Assembly (NCBI GenBank): GCA_025360985.1
Contig: JANYBA010000246.1
Location: 1 to 5,999 of the forward strand
Reading direction: 5' to 3'
From: Gammaproteobacteria bacterium
GTDB taxonomy: Bacteria > Pseudomonadota > Gammaproteobacteria > Xanthomonadales > Xanthomonadaceae
DNA length: 5,999 bases
Part shown: positions 1 to 5,458 of the stretch, in pieces
Position numbering within the stretch: position 1 is the first letter of the stretch
Layout: each line of letters opens with the position of its first letter
Made by a program: the position numbers and the translations under genes
The notes under the pieces: model-generated
Told to the model about the DNA's origin: nothing
The model's input: only the letters and a program-made list of their open reading frames with translations
The model's database searches: none

Positions 1-106
1 CTCCATCCCGCAGGCGCCCGCACAAATTTCCTGCGCACACTGTCAAAGATCAGTGGGTTGAATCAACTTCCTCAACCCGACCCACAGGACGTTTCGTCCA
101 AGGGAG
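1..106 (-). other. 5' leader of a ribosomal RNA operon (16S rRNA gene lies beyond the left edge)
   Basis: This is transcribed leftward from the promoter at 140-113 and contains no ORF that looks real. Read on the minus strand it has, in order: a short hairpin with arms 99-95 and 91-87 and an AAA loop, a 7-bp hairpin (78-72 with 61-55), a boxA-like stretch, and a boxC-like stretch inside a possible 6-bp stem (35-30 with 14-9). The order and wording match the well-known E. coli rrn leaders (promoter, boxB, boxA, boxC, then 16S), so I read it as the precursor segment removed during rRNA processing. The 16S sequence itself is not in the window, so the assignment rests on the leader alone. Confidence 0.8.
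16..78 (-). promoter_or_regulatory. rRNA antitermination signals boxB, boxA and boxC
   Basis: On the minus strand, 78-72 (GGGTTGA) pairs with 61-55 (TCAACCC) to form a boxB-like hairpin with a 10-base loop. It is followed by TGATCTTTGACA (52-41), which differs at two positions from the E. coli boxA TGCTCTTTAACA. After 16 bases comes TGTGCGGGC (24-16), close to the E. coli boxC TGTGTGGGC. In known rrn operons the NusB/NusE complex binds boxA in the nascent RNA and makes RNA polymerase resistant to Rho-dependent termination across the untranslated rRNA. The three elements in the right order and spacing make chance similarity unlikely. The boxB assignment is the weakest of the three because boxB is defined by structure more than by sequence. 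Confidence 0.8.
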
Positions 107-112
107 CCGCGT

Positions 113-140
113 ATTATACGGCCCAAATGAGGAAGGTCAA
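113..140 (-). promoter_or_regulatory. Strong sigma70 promoter of the rRNA operon
   Basis: On the minus strand a -35 element TTGACC (140-135) is separated by 16 bases from a perfect -10 hexamer TATAAT (118-113). The bases just after the -10 are GC-rich (ACGCGGC), the kind of discriminator that makes rRNA promoters sensitive to ppGpp and to initiating nucleotide levels. The stretch upstream of the -35 (about 141-165) is not AT-rich, so I see no obvious UP element. Transcription should start near position 106. Only one promoter is visible before the receptor's terminator, so a P1/P2 tandem as in E. coli is not evident here. Confidence 0.8.
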
Positions 141-170
141 CTGCTGATCCCGACGCAAACTCCAGGCGAC

Positions 171-199
171 AAAAAAGCCGGCGATTTCTCGCCGGCTTT
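171..199 (-). terminator. Rho-independent terminator of the TonB-dependent receptor gene
   Basis: Read on the minus strand, a 9-bp GC-rich stem pairs 197-189 (AGCCGGCGA) with 184-176 (TCGCCGGCT) around the 4-base loop GAAA. The descending arm runs directly into a tract of six T residues ending at 171. It begins 24 bases after the receptor's stop codon. Its position 30 bases before the rRNA -35 element suggests it also keeps receptor transcripts from running into the rRNA operon. In the plus direction the T tract is poor and no gene needs it. Confidence 0.92.
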
Positions 200-222
200 C
201 CTGTTTGCAGCTTGGCCTGGAA

Positions 223-3102
223 TCAGAAGCGGAAATCGGCTCGCACGTACCAGAAACGGCCACCCGGCAGGTCGTAGGTCGACGAATCGAAGCCGTAAGA
301 GCAGCCAGTGCAAACCGGAGGATCCTTGTCGAACAGGTTGCGGACGCCCGCGGTCAGCTGCGCGCCCTTCATCCAATCGAAGTGGTAGCCGAACTGCAGG
401 TCGTGGTAGGTGATCGCCGGCAGCCGGTTGATGGTCGGGCTCGTGCAGAACGCCGAAGGATCGTCAGCCAGGCAGTTTTCTTCCATCTTGGAGATGTGGC
501 GCACCGTCCAGGTGCCGCTCCAGTTGTTCAACTTCCAGTCGACGTTCAGGTTCGAGGTCCAGCGCGGAATCGCCCGGCCGTTGTCCTGGACGATGAAGCC
601 CACGTGTTCGGGCTGCACCTGCCCCGCCGCGCCGACAGAGTCGTAACGGGTGACGACGGTGTTCTGCCAGCTGAACTTGAACTGGCCCGCGCTGGTTTCC
701 GGCAAGGTCCAGAAGATGTTCGCGTCCCAGCCGGCCGTCTTGATCGAGCCCAAGTTGGTCAGGAAGTTGTCAAAGGTGTTGATTTGGCCGGAAGCGGTAC
801 GGGTGATGCCACTGCAAAAGATCGGATCCAGCGTCGCGTCGCACAGGTTGAGCTGGGTCTGCGCGCTGAGCGCCTGGATGGCGCCCTTGATGTCGTGGCG
901 ATAGTAGGTGACTTCGAAATCGAACTTGTCCGACCAGGCAGCGTTGGCGCCGAACGACGGGCTCCAGACAAAGCCGACCGAGGTGCTCTTGGATTCCTCG
1001 GGATCGAGGTGGATGTTGCCACCGGTCTGGACCGAGATCTGGTTGTCGATCTGCTGCGCACCGACCGGGACGCCCAACGCGGCGCAGTTGGCCGGCGGGG
1101 CCGAAGCCGGCGTACTGCCGTCGACGCTGAGCATGCAGGGATCGTTGATGGTGGCGTCGAAGCGGCTCGGCGAACCGAACAGCTCGCCGATCGACGGGGC
1201 GCGGAAGCCTTCCGAGTAGGTCGCACGCAGGACGATCTCGTTGGCGATCTGCCAGCGCAGGCCGTACTTCGGCGTGAAGGTGTCGCCGAAGGTCGAATAG
1301 TGCGAATAGCGGCCGGCCAGGCTCAGGTCGAGTCGGCTGCCCGCCTCGGTCTTGGCCATCAGCGGGACGCTGAGCTCGGTGTACAGCTCGCTGACGTCGT
1401 ATTCGCCCGCGGTCGGCAGCGACGGCACGCCGTTGTATTCGCCGGCGACCGTGGCCGGATCCGGATCGTAGGAACCTTCGTACTTCCTGTACTCATAACC
1501 GGTGGCGAAGCTCACTTCACCGGCCGGCATGTGGAACAGGTCGCCACTGAGATTGGCGGAGAACTGGGTCAGCTTCTGCTCGCTCTTGTCGTGGAAAGCC
1601 GGGCTGATCCAGGCCAGCATCGCCGGGGTGATGGTGTTGAAGCCGAAGATATCCAGCGGCGTGCAACCCGCGATCGCCGCGCAGGCCGCCGGATCGCCCA
1701 GCGCCTCGACGATATGCCGGGCGTTGTAGCTGCCCAGGTTGGTCTGGTGGGCGGTGTTCTTGCTGTAGGAATAATTGACGTCCCACGAGTAATCGTGCTC
1801 GCCCTTGGTGAAGAAGCCCTCGAAGCCGGTGGCGAAATAACCGGTATTGACCGCCTGCTCGAAAATGCGCGGGCCGCCTTCGGTCGGACGACGACGGATG
1901 GTGGCGATGTTGCTGGCGTCGAGCTGGAAACCGAACGGGTTGTACGGCTGGTTCACGGGGATAACCACGTTATCCGACCAGACGTTGCCCGAACCCGGGC
2001 CAAGGTCGATCGGCTCCGGCGCCGCCTGGCTGCTCGACTCGCGACGGTTGAACAACACCTTGGTGTACCAGGAAAAGCCGTCGAATTCCTTGCGGAACTG
2101 CGCGAACAGGCCGTCGCGCTTGTTCGCCGTCAGCAGCTCGTTGTACGGGTTGTAGTTGAAGGCGTCGTTTCCGAAGCTGAAACAGTGGAAACCGTCGGTG
2201 CGCGGCACGCCGGAATCGCAGTCCGGCAGGCCTGGCGTGTAACTCGGGTTGTTGTTGCCAGCATTGCTGGTCAAATCGTAAAACAGCCCGGTGTTGGGGT
2301 CGGTGAACTTGAAACGGCCGCCGGGTACGCGCGAGCTGCCGCCCTGGATGGCGATGGCCGAGATCGGGCGATCACGGGCGAAGACCGGATCCTGGTCGCT
2401 GTGGCTGAAACCGACGAACAGGCTGCTGGAATCGGTGGTATGGCCCCAGGCGATGTCCACGCCCTTGGTGGTGCCGTCGCCTTCGCCGTACTGGCCATAG
2501 TTCAGGTTGACCTGCGCACCGTCGAAATTGCGCTTGGTGATGATGTTGACGACGCCGGCGATGGCGTCGGAGCCGTACAACGCGGACGCGCCGTCTTCTA
2601 GTACTTCGATCTGGTCGACGATGGCCAGGGGAATGGTGTTGAGGTCGGTCGAGGCGCCGACGCCGGAGGCCGAGGATTCATTGACCCAGCGCTTGCCGTC
2701 AACCAGGACCAGGACCCGCTTGGGTCCGAGGTGGCGCAGGTCGACCTGGGTCGAACCCTGGCCGACGCCGTCGCCATTGGGGGAAAAGCCGGCGTTGCCT
2801 GCCGTGTTGGACTTGGTGTTGGGCGCCGAGCCGGAGCCGGTGATCTGCTGCAGCACGTCGCCGATGGTCGACATGCCGCTGCGCTCGAGGTCTTCGCGGG
2901 TGATGGTCTGCACCGGCACCTGGCCGGCGACTTCGGCGTTCTTGATGCGCGAACCGGTCACTTCGACGGTGCCGATCGTCTTGGGCGCAGCCGGGGCGGC
3001 GGCCGGAGCCGGGGCATCCTGGGCGGCGGCGGCAAACGGCAGGATTGCCAGCAACAGGGCTCCCTGAACGGCTTGGCTCAGCTGATTACGCGGCATTCTC
3101 AT
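223..3102 (-). CDS. TonB-dependent outer-membrane receptor, 959 aa
   Basis: This is an outer-membrane gated channel that imports a bound ligand with energy passed from TonB-ExbBD. Residues 1-27 form a signal peptide (basic start, hydrophobic 15-27, cleavage probably after AAAA-27). An Ala/Pro-rich linker (28-40) and a TonB-box-like VEVTGSRI (46-53) follow. The plug domain spans about 60-195: TITREDLERSG, then the VLVLVDGKR strand (129-137), then IEVLEDGASALYGSDAIAGVVNI (165-187). The rest is the beta-barrel, ending with the NLFDKDPP motif and a C-terminal phenylalanine, the usual outer-membrane insertion signal. Twelve cysteines fall in six short-range pairs, all in the barrel. The start is set by an AGGAGA box. 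No ligand-specific partner gene is adjacent, so the substrate (siderophore, sugar, peptide or vitamin) cannot be named. The gene ends in its own terminator and appears monocistronic. Confidence 0.95.
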   Translation of the reverse strand: MRMPRNQLSQAVQGALLLAILPFAAAAQDAPAPAAAPAAPKTIGTVEVTGSRIKNAEVAGQVPVQTITREDLERSGMSTIGDVLQQITGSGSAPNTKSNTAGNAGFSPNGDGVGQGSTQVDLRHLGPKRVLVLVDGKRWVNESSASGVGASTDLNTIPLAIVDQIEVLEDGASALYGSDAIAGVVNIITKRNFDGAQVNLNYGQYGEGDGTTKGVDIAWGHTTDSSSLFVGFSHSDQDPVFARDRPISAIAIQGGSSRVPGGRFKFTDPNTGLFYDLTSNAGNNNPSYTPGLPDCDSGVPRTDGFHCFSFGNDAFNYNPYNELLTANKRDGLFAQFRKEFDGFSWYTKVLFNRRESSSQAAPEPIDLGPGSGNVWSDNVVIPVNQPYNPFGFQLDASNIATIRRRPTEGGPRIFEQAVNTGYFATGFEGFFTKGEHDYSWDVNYSYSKNTAHQTNLGSYNARHIVEALGDPAACAAIAGCTPLDIFGFNTITPAMLAWISPAFHDKSEQKLTQFSANLSGDLFHMPAGEVSFATGYEYRKYEGSYDPDPATVAGEYNGVPSLPTAGEYDVSELYTELSVPLMAKTEAGSRLDLSLAGRYSHYSTFGDTFTPKYGLRWQIANEIVLRATYSEGFRAPSIGELFGSPSRFDATINDPCMLSVDGSTPASAPPANCAALGVPVGAQQIDNQISVQTGGNIHLDPEESKSTSVGFVWSPSFGANAAWSDKFDFEVTYYRHDIKGAIQALSAQTQLNLCDATLDPIFCSGITRTASGQINTFDNFLTNLGSIKTAGWDANIFWTLPETSAGQFKFSWQNTVVTRYDSVGAAGQVQPEHVGFIVQDNGRAIPRWTSNLNVDWKLNNWSGTWTVRHISKMEENCLADDPSAFCTSPTINRLPAITYHDLQFGYHFDWMKGAQLTAGVRNLFDKDPPVCTGCSYGFDSSTYDLPGGRFWYVRADFRF

Positions 3103-3107
3103 CGCAT

Positions 3108-3113
3108 TCTCCT
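3108..3113 (-). promoter_or_regulatory. Ribosome binding site of the receptor gene
   Basis: On the minus strand AGGAGA ends five bases before the ATG at 3102. Two in-frame ATG codons lie close together (3102 and 3096). The spacing is good for the first and too long (11 bases) for the second, so this site decides the start at 3102. Confidence 0.8.
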
Positions 3114-3183
3114 GAATGGGGGTATGGGTAAAAGCGGGGCAAGGACCGATCCTCGCCTGCCGGCGACAATCCTCTGGCGCTCT

Positions 3184-3212
3184 GTTTTAATGGTTTCGTA
3201 ACATAAGCGCAA
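3184..3212 (-). promoter_or_regulatory. Possible promoter of the receptor gene
   Basis: The minus strand reads TTGCGC (3212-3207), a 17-base spacer that is AT-rich for this genome, then TAAAAC (3189-3184). The hexamers match the sigma70 consensus at 3 and 4 of 6 positions, so this is weak. It is nevertheless the only AT-rich patch in the 127-base divergent gap. It would give a 5' untranslated region of about 75 bases containing a small 5-bp hairpin (3153-3157 with 3162-3166). I see no convincing Fur-box palindrome. The plus-strand gene must also be driven from this gap, but I could not identify a credible promoter for it. Confidence 0.3.
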
Positions 3213-3229
3213 CCCCCGAACCTCTTGGA

Positions 3230-3697
3230 ATGCCCGCCATGCCCTTTTCCCAGCTCCGGACCCCCCTGCTCCTGGCCTGCATGGCCCTGTCGGGCTGCGC
3301 CATCGCCGGATCGGGGAACTGGGTGGAACTTGGCGGCAAGCGCTTCGCCGTTGAGATCGCCGACGACGCGGCCGAGCGGGCCCGCGGCCTGATGTTTCGG
3401 GATGAGCTGGCCGCCGACCACGGCATGCTCTTCATCCACGACTCGGAAGAGCCGCAGCAATACTGGATGAAGAACACCCGGATCCCGCTGGACATGCTGT
3501 TTTTCGACCACCAGCGCCGCCTGGTATCGATGCAGCAGGACGTTCCGGCCTGTTCCGCCGGCGACCAGTGCCCGCCCTACGCCAGCGACGGCAGCGCGCT
3601 GTACGTGCTCGAACTCAATGCCGGCACGGCGGCCAGCCTGCACGCCAAGGCCGGCGACGAGCTGGTTTTCGGACCCGGCATCGGCAAGCACGACTGA
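3230..3697 (+). CDS. DUF192 family lipoprotein, 155 aa
   Basis: This is a small exported protein of the DUF192 family (COG1430), whose biochemical role is not established. The N-terminus has a hydrophobic stretch (12-22) ending in the lipobox LSGC with Cys23, so after cleavage it would be a lipid-anchored protein of about 133 residues. Family hallmarks are ERARGLMFRDEL (49-60), GMLFIHDS (65-72), YWMKNTRIPLDMLFFD (78-93) and YVLELNAG (125-132). Cys108 and Cys114 are close enough to form a disulfide in the periplasm. No good ribosome binding site precedes the ATG at 3230. An in-frame ATG at 3239 has a weak GGA nine bases upstream and may be the true start, losing three residues without affecting the signal. 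The SirB1-family gene follows after 38 bases, probably on the same transcript. Confidence 0.9.
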   Translation: MPAMPFSQLRTPLLLACMALSGCAIAGSGNWVELGGKRFAVEIADDAAERARGLMFRDELAADHGMLFIHDSEEPQQYWMKNTRIPLDMLFFDHQRRLVSMQQDVPACSAGDQCPPYASDGSALYVLELNAGTAASLHAKAGDELVFGPGIGKHD

Positions 3698-3735
3698 CAC
3701 TTGATTTGTCCGTGCCGGCGGCCCACATTTCCGGC

Positions 3736-4575
3736 ATGGCCGACGACTATCCCCTGCCTGACTGGAATTCGCTGGCCGACCGCGACGACAACGACCTGCC
3801 CTTGCTGGACACGGCACTGCTGATCGCCCGCGACGAATATCCCGACCTCGATGCCGGCGGCTACGTCGAACGCATCCGCGAATACGCCAGCACCCTGCAG
3901 CCGCGGATGCCGGACGAATTGCCGGCGCAACTGTCGACCATCAACACCTACTTGTTCGAGGAATTGGGATTCGCCGGCAACACGCGCCAGTTCGACGACC
4001 CGCGCAACAGCTACCTCAACGAAGTCTTCGACCGCAAACTCGGCATCCCGATTTCCCTGGCCGTGGTGCAGATCGAGCTGACCCGGCGCCTCGGCCTGCC
4101 GCTCGACGGCATTTCCTTCCCCGGCCATTTCCTGGTCCGGCTGCCGGTGGACGACGGCATCCTGGTGCTCGACCCGTACAACCGCGGTCGACCGGTCGGC
4201 GTGGAAGAACTCAAGGAACGGGCCTCGACCCACCTCGGCGGCCAGCAGCCGGACGATGTCCAGCTGGTGGAGATCCTCGAACCGGCCAGCCACCGCACGA
4301 TCCTGGCGCGCATGCTGCGCAACCTGGTCGGCATTTACCAGGAACGCGCCGACTGGGAACGCCTGGCGCGCAGCGCCGATCGGCTGTTGAAGATCACGCC
4401 CAACAGCCCCGAGGCCTGGCGCGCCCGCGGCCTGGCTTATCGGGAACTCGGCTACAACAAGGGCGCCCGCGAAGACCTGGCCCGCTACCTGCACGCGATG
4501 CCGGAAGCCGATGACGCCGAATCCGTCCGCCAGGCCCTGGTCGATGTCAGCGGCGGCCGCGTCCGCCTGAACTGA
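3736..4575 (+). CDS. SirB1 family protein: transglutaminase-like domain plus TPR repeats, 279 aa
   Basis: The N-terminal two thirds match the transglutaminase-like SirB1 fold (Transglut_core2): LSTINTYLFEELGF (66-79), NSYLNEVFDRKLGIPISLA (91-109), FPGHFLVR (128-135) and LVLDPYNRG (143-151). A C-terminal helical part (about 195-265) looks like TPR units, with SADRLLKITPNSPEAWRARG and the following DLARYL helix. His131 and Asp146 occupy positions typical of the transglutaminase His and Asp. However, the protein has no cysteine at all, so thiol chemistry is excluded. In bacteria this family is often found near tetrapyrrole or translation genes, but its function is not settled. The ATG at 3736 starts the family-like sequence. 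It lacks a clear ribosome binding site, and an in-frame GTG at 3712 would add eight residues. There is no signal peptide, so it is probably cytoplasmic. Confidence 0.88.
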   Translation: MADDYPLPDWNSLADRDDNDLPLLDTALLIARDEYPDLDAGGYVERIREYASTLQPRMPDELPAQLSTINTYLFEELGFAGNTRQFDDPRNSYLNEVFDRKLGIPISLAVVQIELTRRLGLPLDGISFPGHFLVRLPVDDGILVLDPYNRGRPVGVEELKERASTHLGGQQPDDVQLVEILEPASHRTILARMLRNLVGIYQERADWERLARSADRLLKITPNSPEAWRARGLAYRELGYNKGAREDLARYLHAMPEADDAESVRQALVDVSGGRVRLN

Positions 4576-4758
4576 TCAGGCGTCGATCAGCTCGAAGTCG
4601 GCCTTGGTGACGCCGCAATCCGGGCAGCACCAATCCTCCGGGATGTCTTCCCAGCGCGTGCCCGCGGCGATGCCTTCTTCGGGCAGGCCCTCGGCCTCGT
4701 GGTAGATGAAGCCGCAGACCACGCACATCCAGCTGCGGAACGCCGTCGAATCAGTCAT
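4576..4758 (-). CDS. Rubredoxin, 60 aa
   Basis: This is a small one-iron electron carrier. Two CxxC knuckles, Cys12-Val-Val-Cys15 and Cys45-Pro-Asp-Cys48, supply the four sulfur ligands of the Fe(SCys)4 centre. The intervening Y-x-x-E...G-L-P-E-E-G-I-A-x-G-T-x-W-E-D-I-P-E-D-W pattern is classic rubredoxin. An additional Cys44 lies just before the second knuckle. Typical rubredoxins are 52-60 residues, so the start is placed at the ATG at 4758. The longer reading to 4821 adds 21 non-family residues and would cross the thiE start. Its redox partner is not in the window; in other bacteria rubredoxins serve alkane hydroxylases or oxidative stress enzymes. The gene diverges from thiE and abuts the SirB1-family gene tail to tail. 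Confidence 0.95.
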   Translation of the reverse strand: MTDSTAFRSWMCVVCGFIYHEAEGLPEEGIAAGTRWEDIPEDWCCPDCGVTKADFELIDA

Positions 4759-4762
4759 CGCT

Positions 4763-4793
4763 TTGCCGGACCACGGGAACGGGAAGCTATCAT
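4763..4793 (+). promoter_or_regulatory. Possible promoter for thiE-hemL
   Basis: A -10-like TATCAT (4788-4793, five of six consensus bases) is preceded by TTGCCG (4763-4768), four of six for the -35, but with a long spacer of 19 bases. A start near 4800 would leave only about 20 bases before the thiE ATG. The gap of 61 bases is too small for a TPP riboswitch, and none of its conserved sequences are seen. This is a tentative call from hexamer similarity alone. Confidence 0.3.
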
Positions 4794-4819
4794 TGTCGCA
4801 TCCCGCCGCCGCTCCGGAC

Positions 4820-5458
4820 ATGAATTCCCTTCCCGCCTGGCCGCGCCGCGGCCTCTACCTGATCACGCCCGACGAGCCTGACACCGCGCGCTTGTTGGCG
4901 CGCGTGCGTCCACTGCTCGGGTCAGGCGTGGCCATGTTGCAGTACCGGAACAAGGCGGCCGACGCCACACTGCGGCGCGAACAGGCGTGGGCGCTGCTCG
5001 GCGCCTGCCGCGACGCCGGCCTGCCGCTGATCATCAACGACGACTGGCGCCTGGCCGCCGAGATCGGCGCCGACGGCGCGCATCTTGGCGTTGACGACGG
5101 TAGTTTGACCGACGCGCGCGCCGCGCTCGGCCCCGATCGCATCCTCGGCGCGTCCTGCCATGGCGATCTGGCCCGCGCCGAACGCGCCGCCGCGGCCGGC
5201 GCCAGCTACCTCGCTTTCGGCGCCTTCTTCGACTCGGCCACCAAGCCGCTGGCGCGTCGCGTCGATCCGTCGCTGTTGCGCACCGCGTGCCGGTTCGGCT
5301 TGCCGGTGGTGGCGATCGGCGGCATTACTCCGGACAATGCCGGCAGCGTCATCGCGGCCGGTGCCGACCTTGTCGCCGTCATTGGCGCGGTGTTCGCCGC
5401 GCCCGATCCTGCCGCCGCCGCGCGCGCCCTCATTTCCTGCTTCGAGACCCGCGAATGA
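4820..5458 (+). CDS. thiE: Thiamine phosphate synthase (thiamine-phosphate pyrophosphorylase), 212 aa
   Basis: It joins HMP pyrophosphate to the thiazole phosphate to make thiamine monophosphate in the cytosol. It is a TIM-barrel enzyme of normal family length. Motifs in order are GLYLITPD (11-18), MLQYRNK (39-45, pyrophosphate contact), LIINDD (70-75, Mg-binding Asp), HLGVDDG (88-94), ILGASCHG (108-115), [13 protein letters not shown] (130-142, with Lys142) and [21 protein letters not shown] (163-183). Some positions deviate from the usual wording: Val91 in place of Gln in HLGQxD, and IGAVF (188-192) where VSAI is common. The ATG at 4820 is chosen because the homology starts there. The frame stays open to 4706, but that extension lies antisense to the rubredoxin gene. 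The stop overlaps the hemL start (ATGA). Confidence 0.93.
   Translation: MNSLPAWPRRGLYLITPDEPDTARLLARVRPLLGSGVAMLQYRNKAADATLRREQAWALLGACRDAGLPLIINDDWRLAAEIGADGAHLGVDDGSLTDARAALGPDRILGASCHGDLARAERAAAAGASYLAFGAFFDSATKPLARRVDPSLLRTACRFGLPVVAIGGITPDNAGSVIAAGADLVAVIGAVFAAPDPAAAARALISCFETRE

Noticed and set aside
205..2601. A 798-codon open frame on the plus strand, antisense to the TonB-dependent receptor
   Set aside because: Its translation is low-complexity, rich in Arg, Val, Ala and Gly with no family motif, as expected when a GC-rich gene is read in the mirrored frame. The opposite strand encodes an unmistakable receptor with signal peptide, ribosome binding site and terminator.
3153..3166. 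Small hairpin (TCGCC/GGCGA) in the receptor's 5' untranslated region as a regulatory structure or terminator
   Set aside because: Five base pairs with no T tract is within chance expectation for GC-rich DNA.
3568..3735. Upstream extension of the SirB1-family frame by 56 codons
   Set aside because: The added residues are Arg/Gln/His-rich, overlap the DUF192 gene in another frame and do not resemble the family. The ATG at 3736 fits the family start.
3086..3817. A 243-codon minus-strand frame covering the divergent gap and the DUF192 gene
   Set aside because: It has no recognisable domain, is antisense to a well-supported lipoprotein gene and crosses the receptor's promoter region. It is a GC-driven shadow.
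3577..4494. A 305-codon minus-strand frame opposite the SirB1-family gene
   Set aside because: It has no motifs and a biased Val/Ala/Arg/Gln composition, and it lies wholly antisense to a gene with clear family signatures.
4706..4819. Upstream extension of thiE by 38 codons
   Set aside because: It lies antisense to rubredoxin codons and has no ThiE similarity. The family begins with the GLYLITPD strand just after the ATG at 4820.
4759..4819. TPP riboswitch before thiE
   Set aside because: Only 61 bases separate thiE from rubredoxin and I see none of the conserved THI-element sequences.
4759..4821. Longer rubredoxin reading starting at 4821
   Set aside because: It would add 21 residues before a normal-length rubredoxin and cross the thiE start and the likely promoter region.
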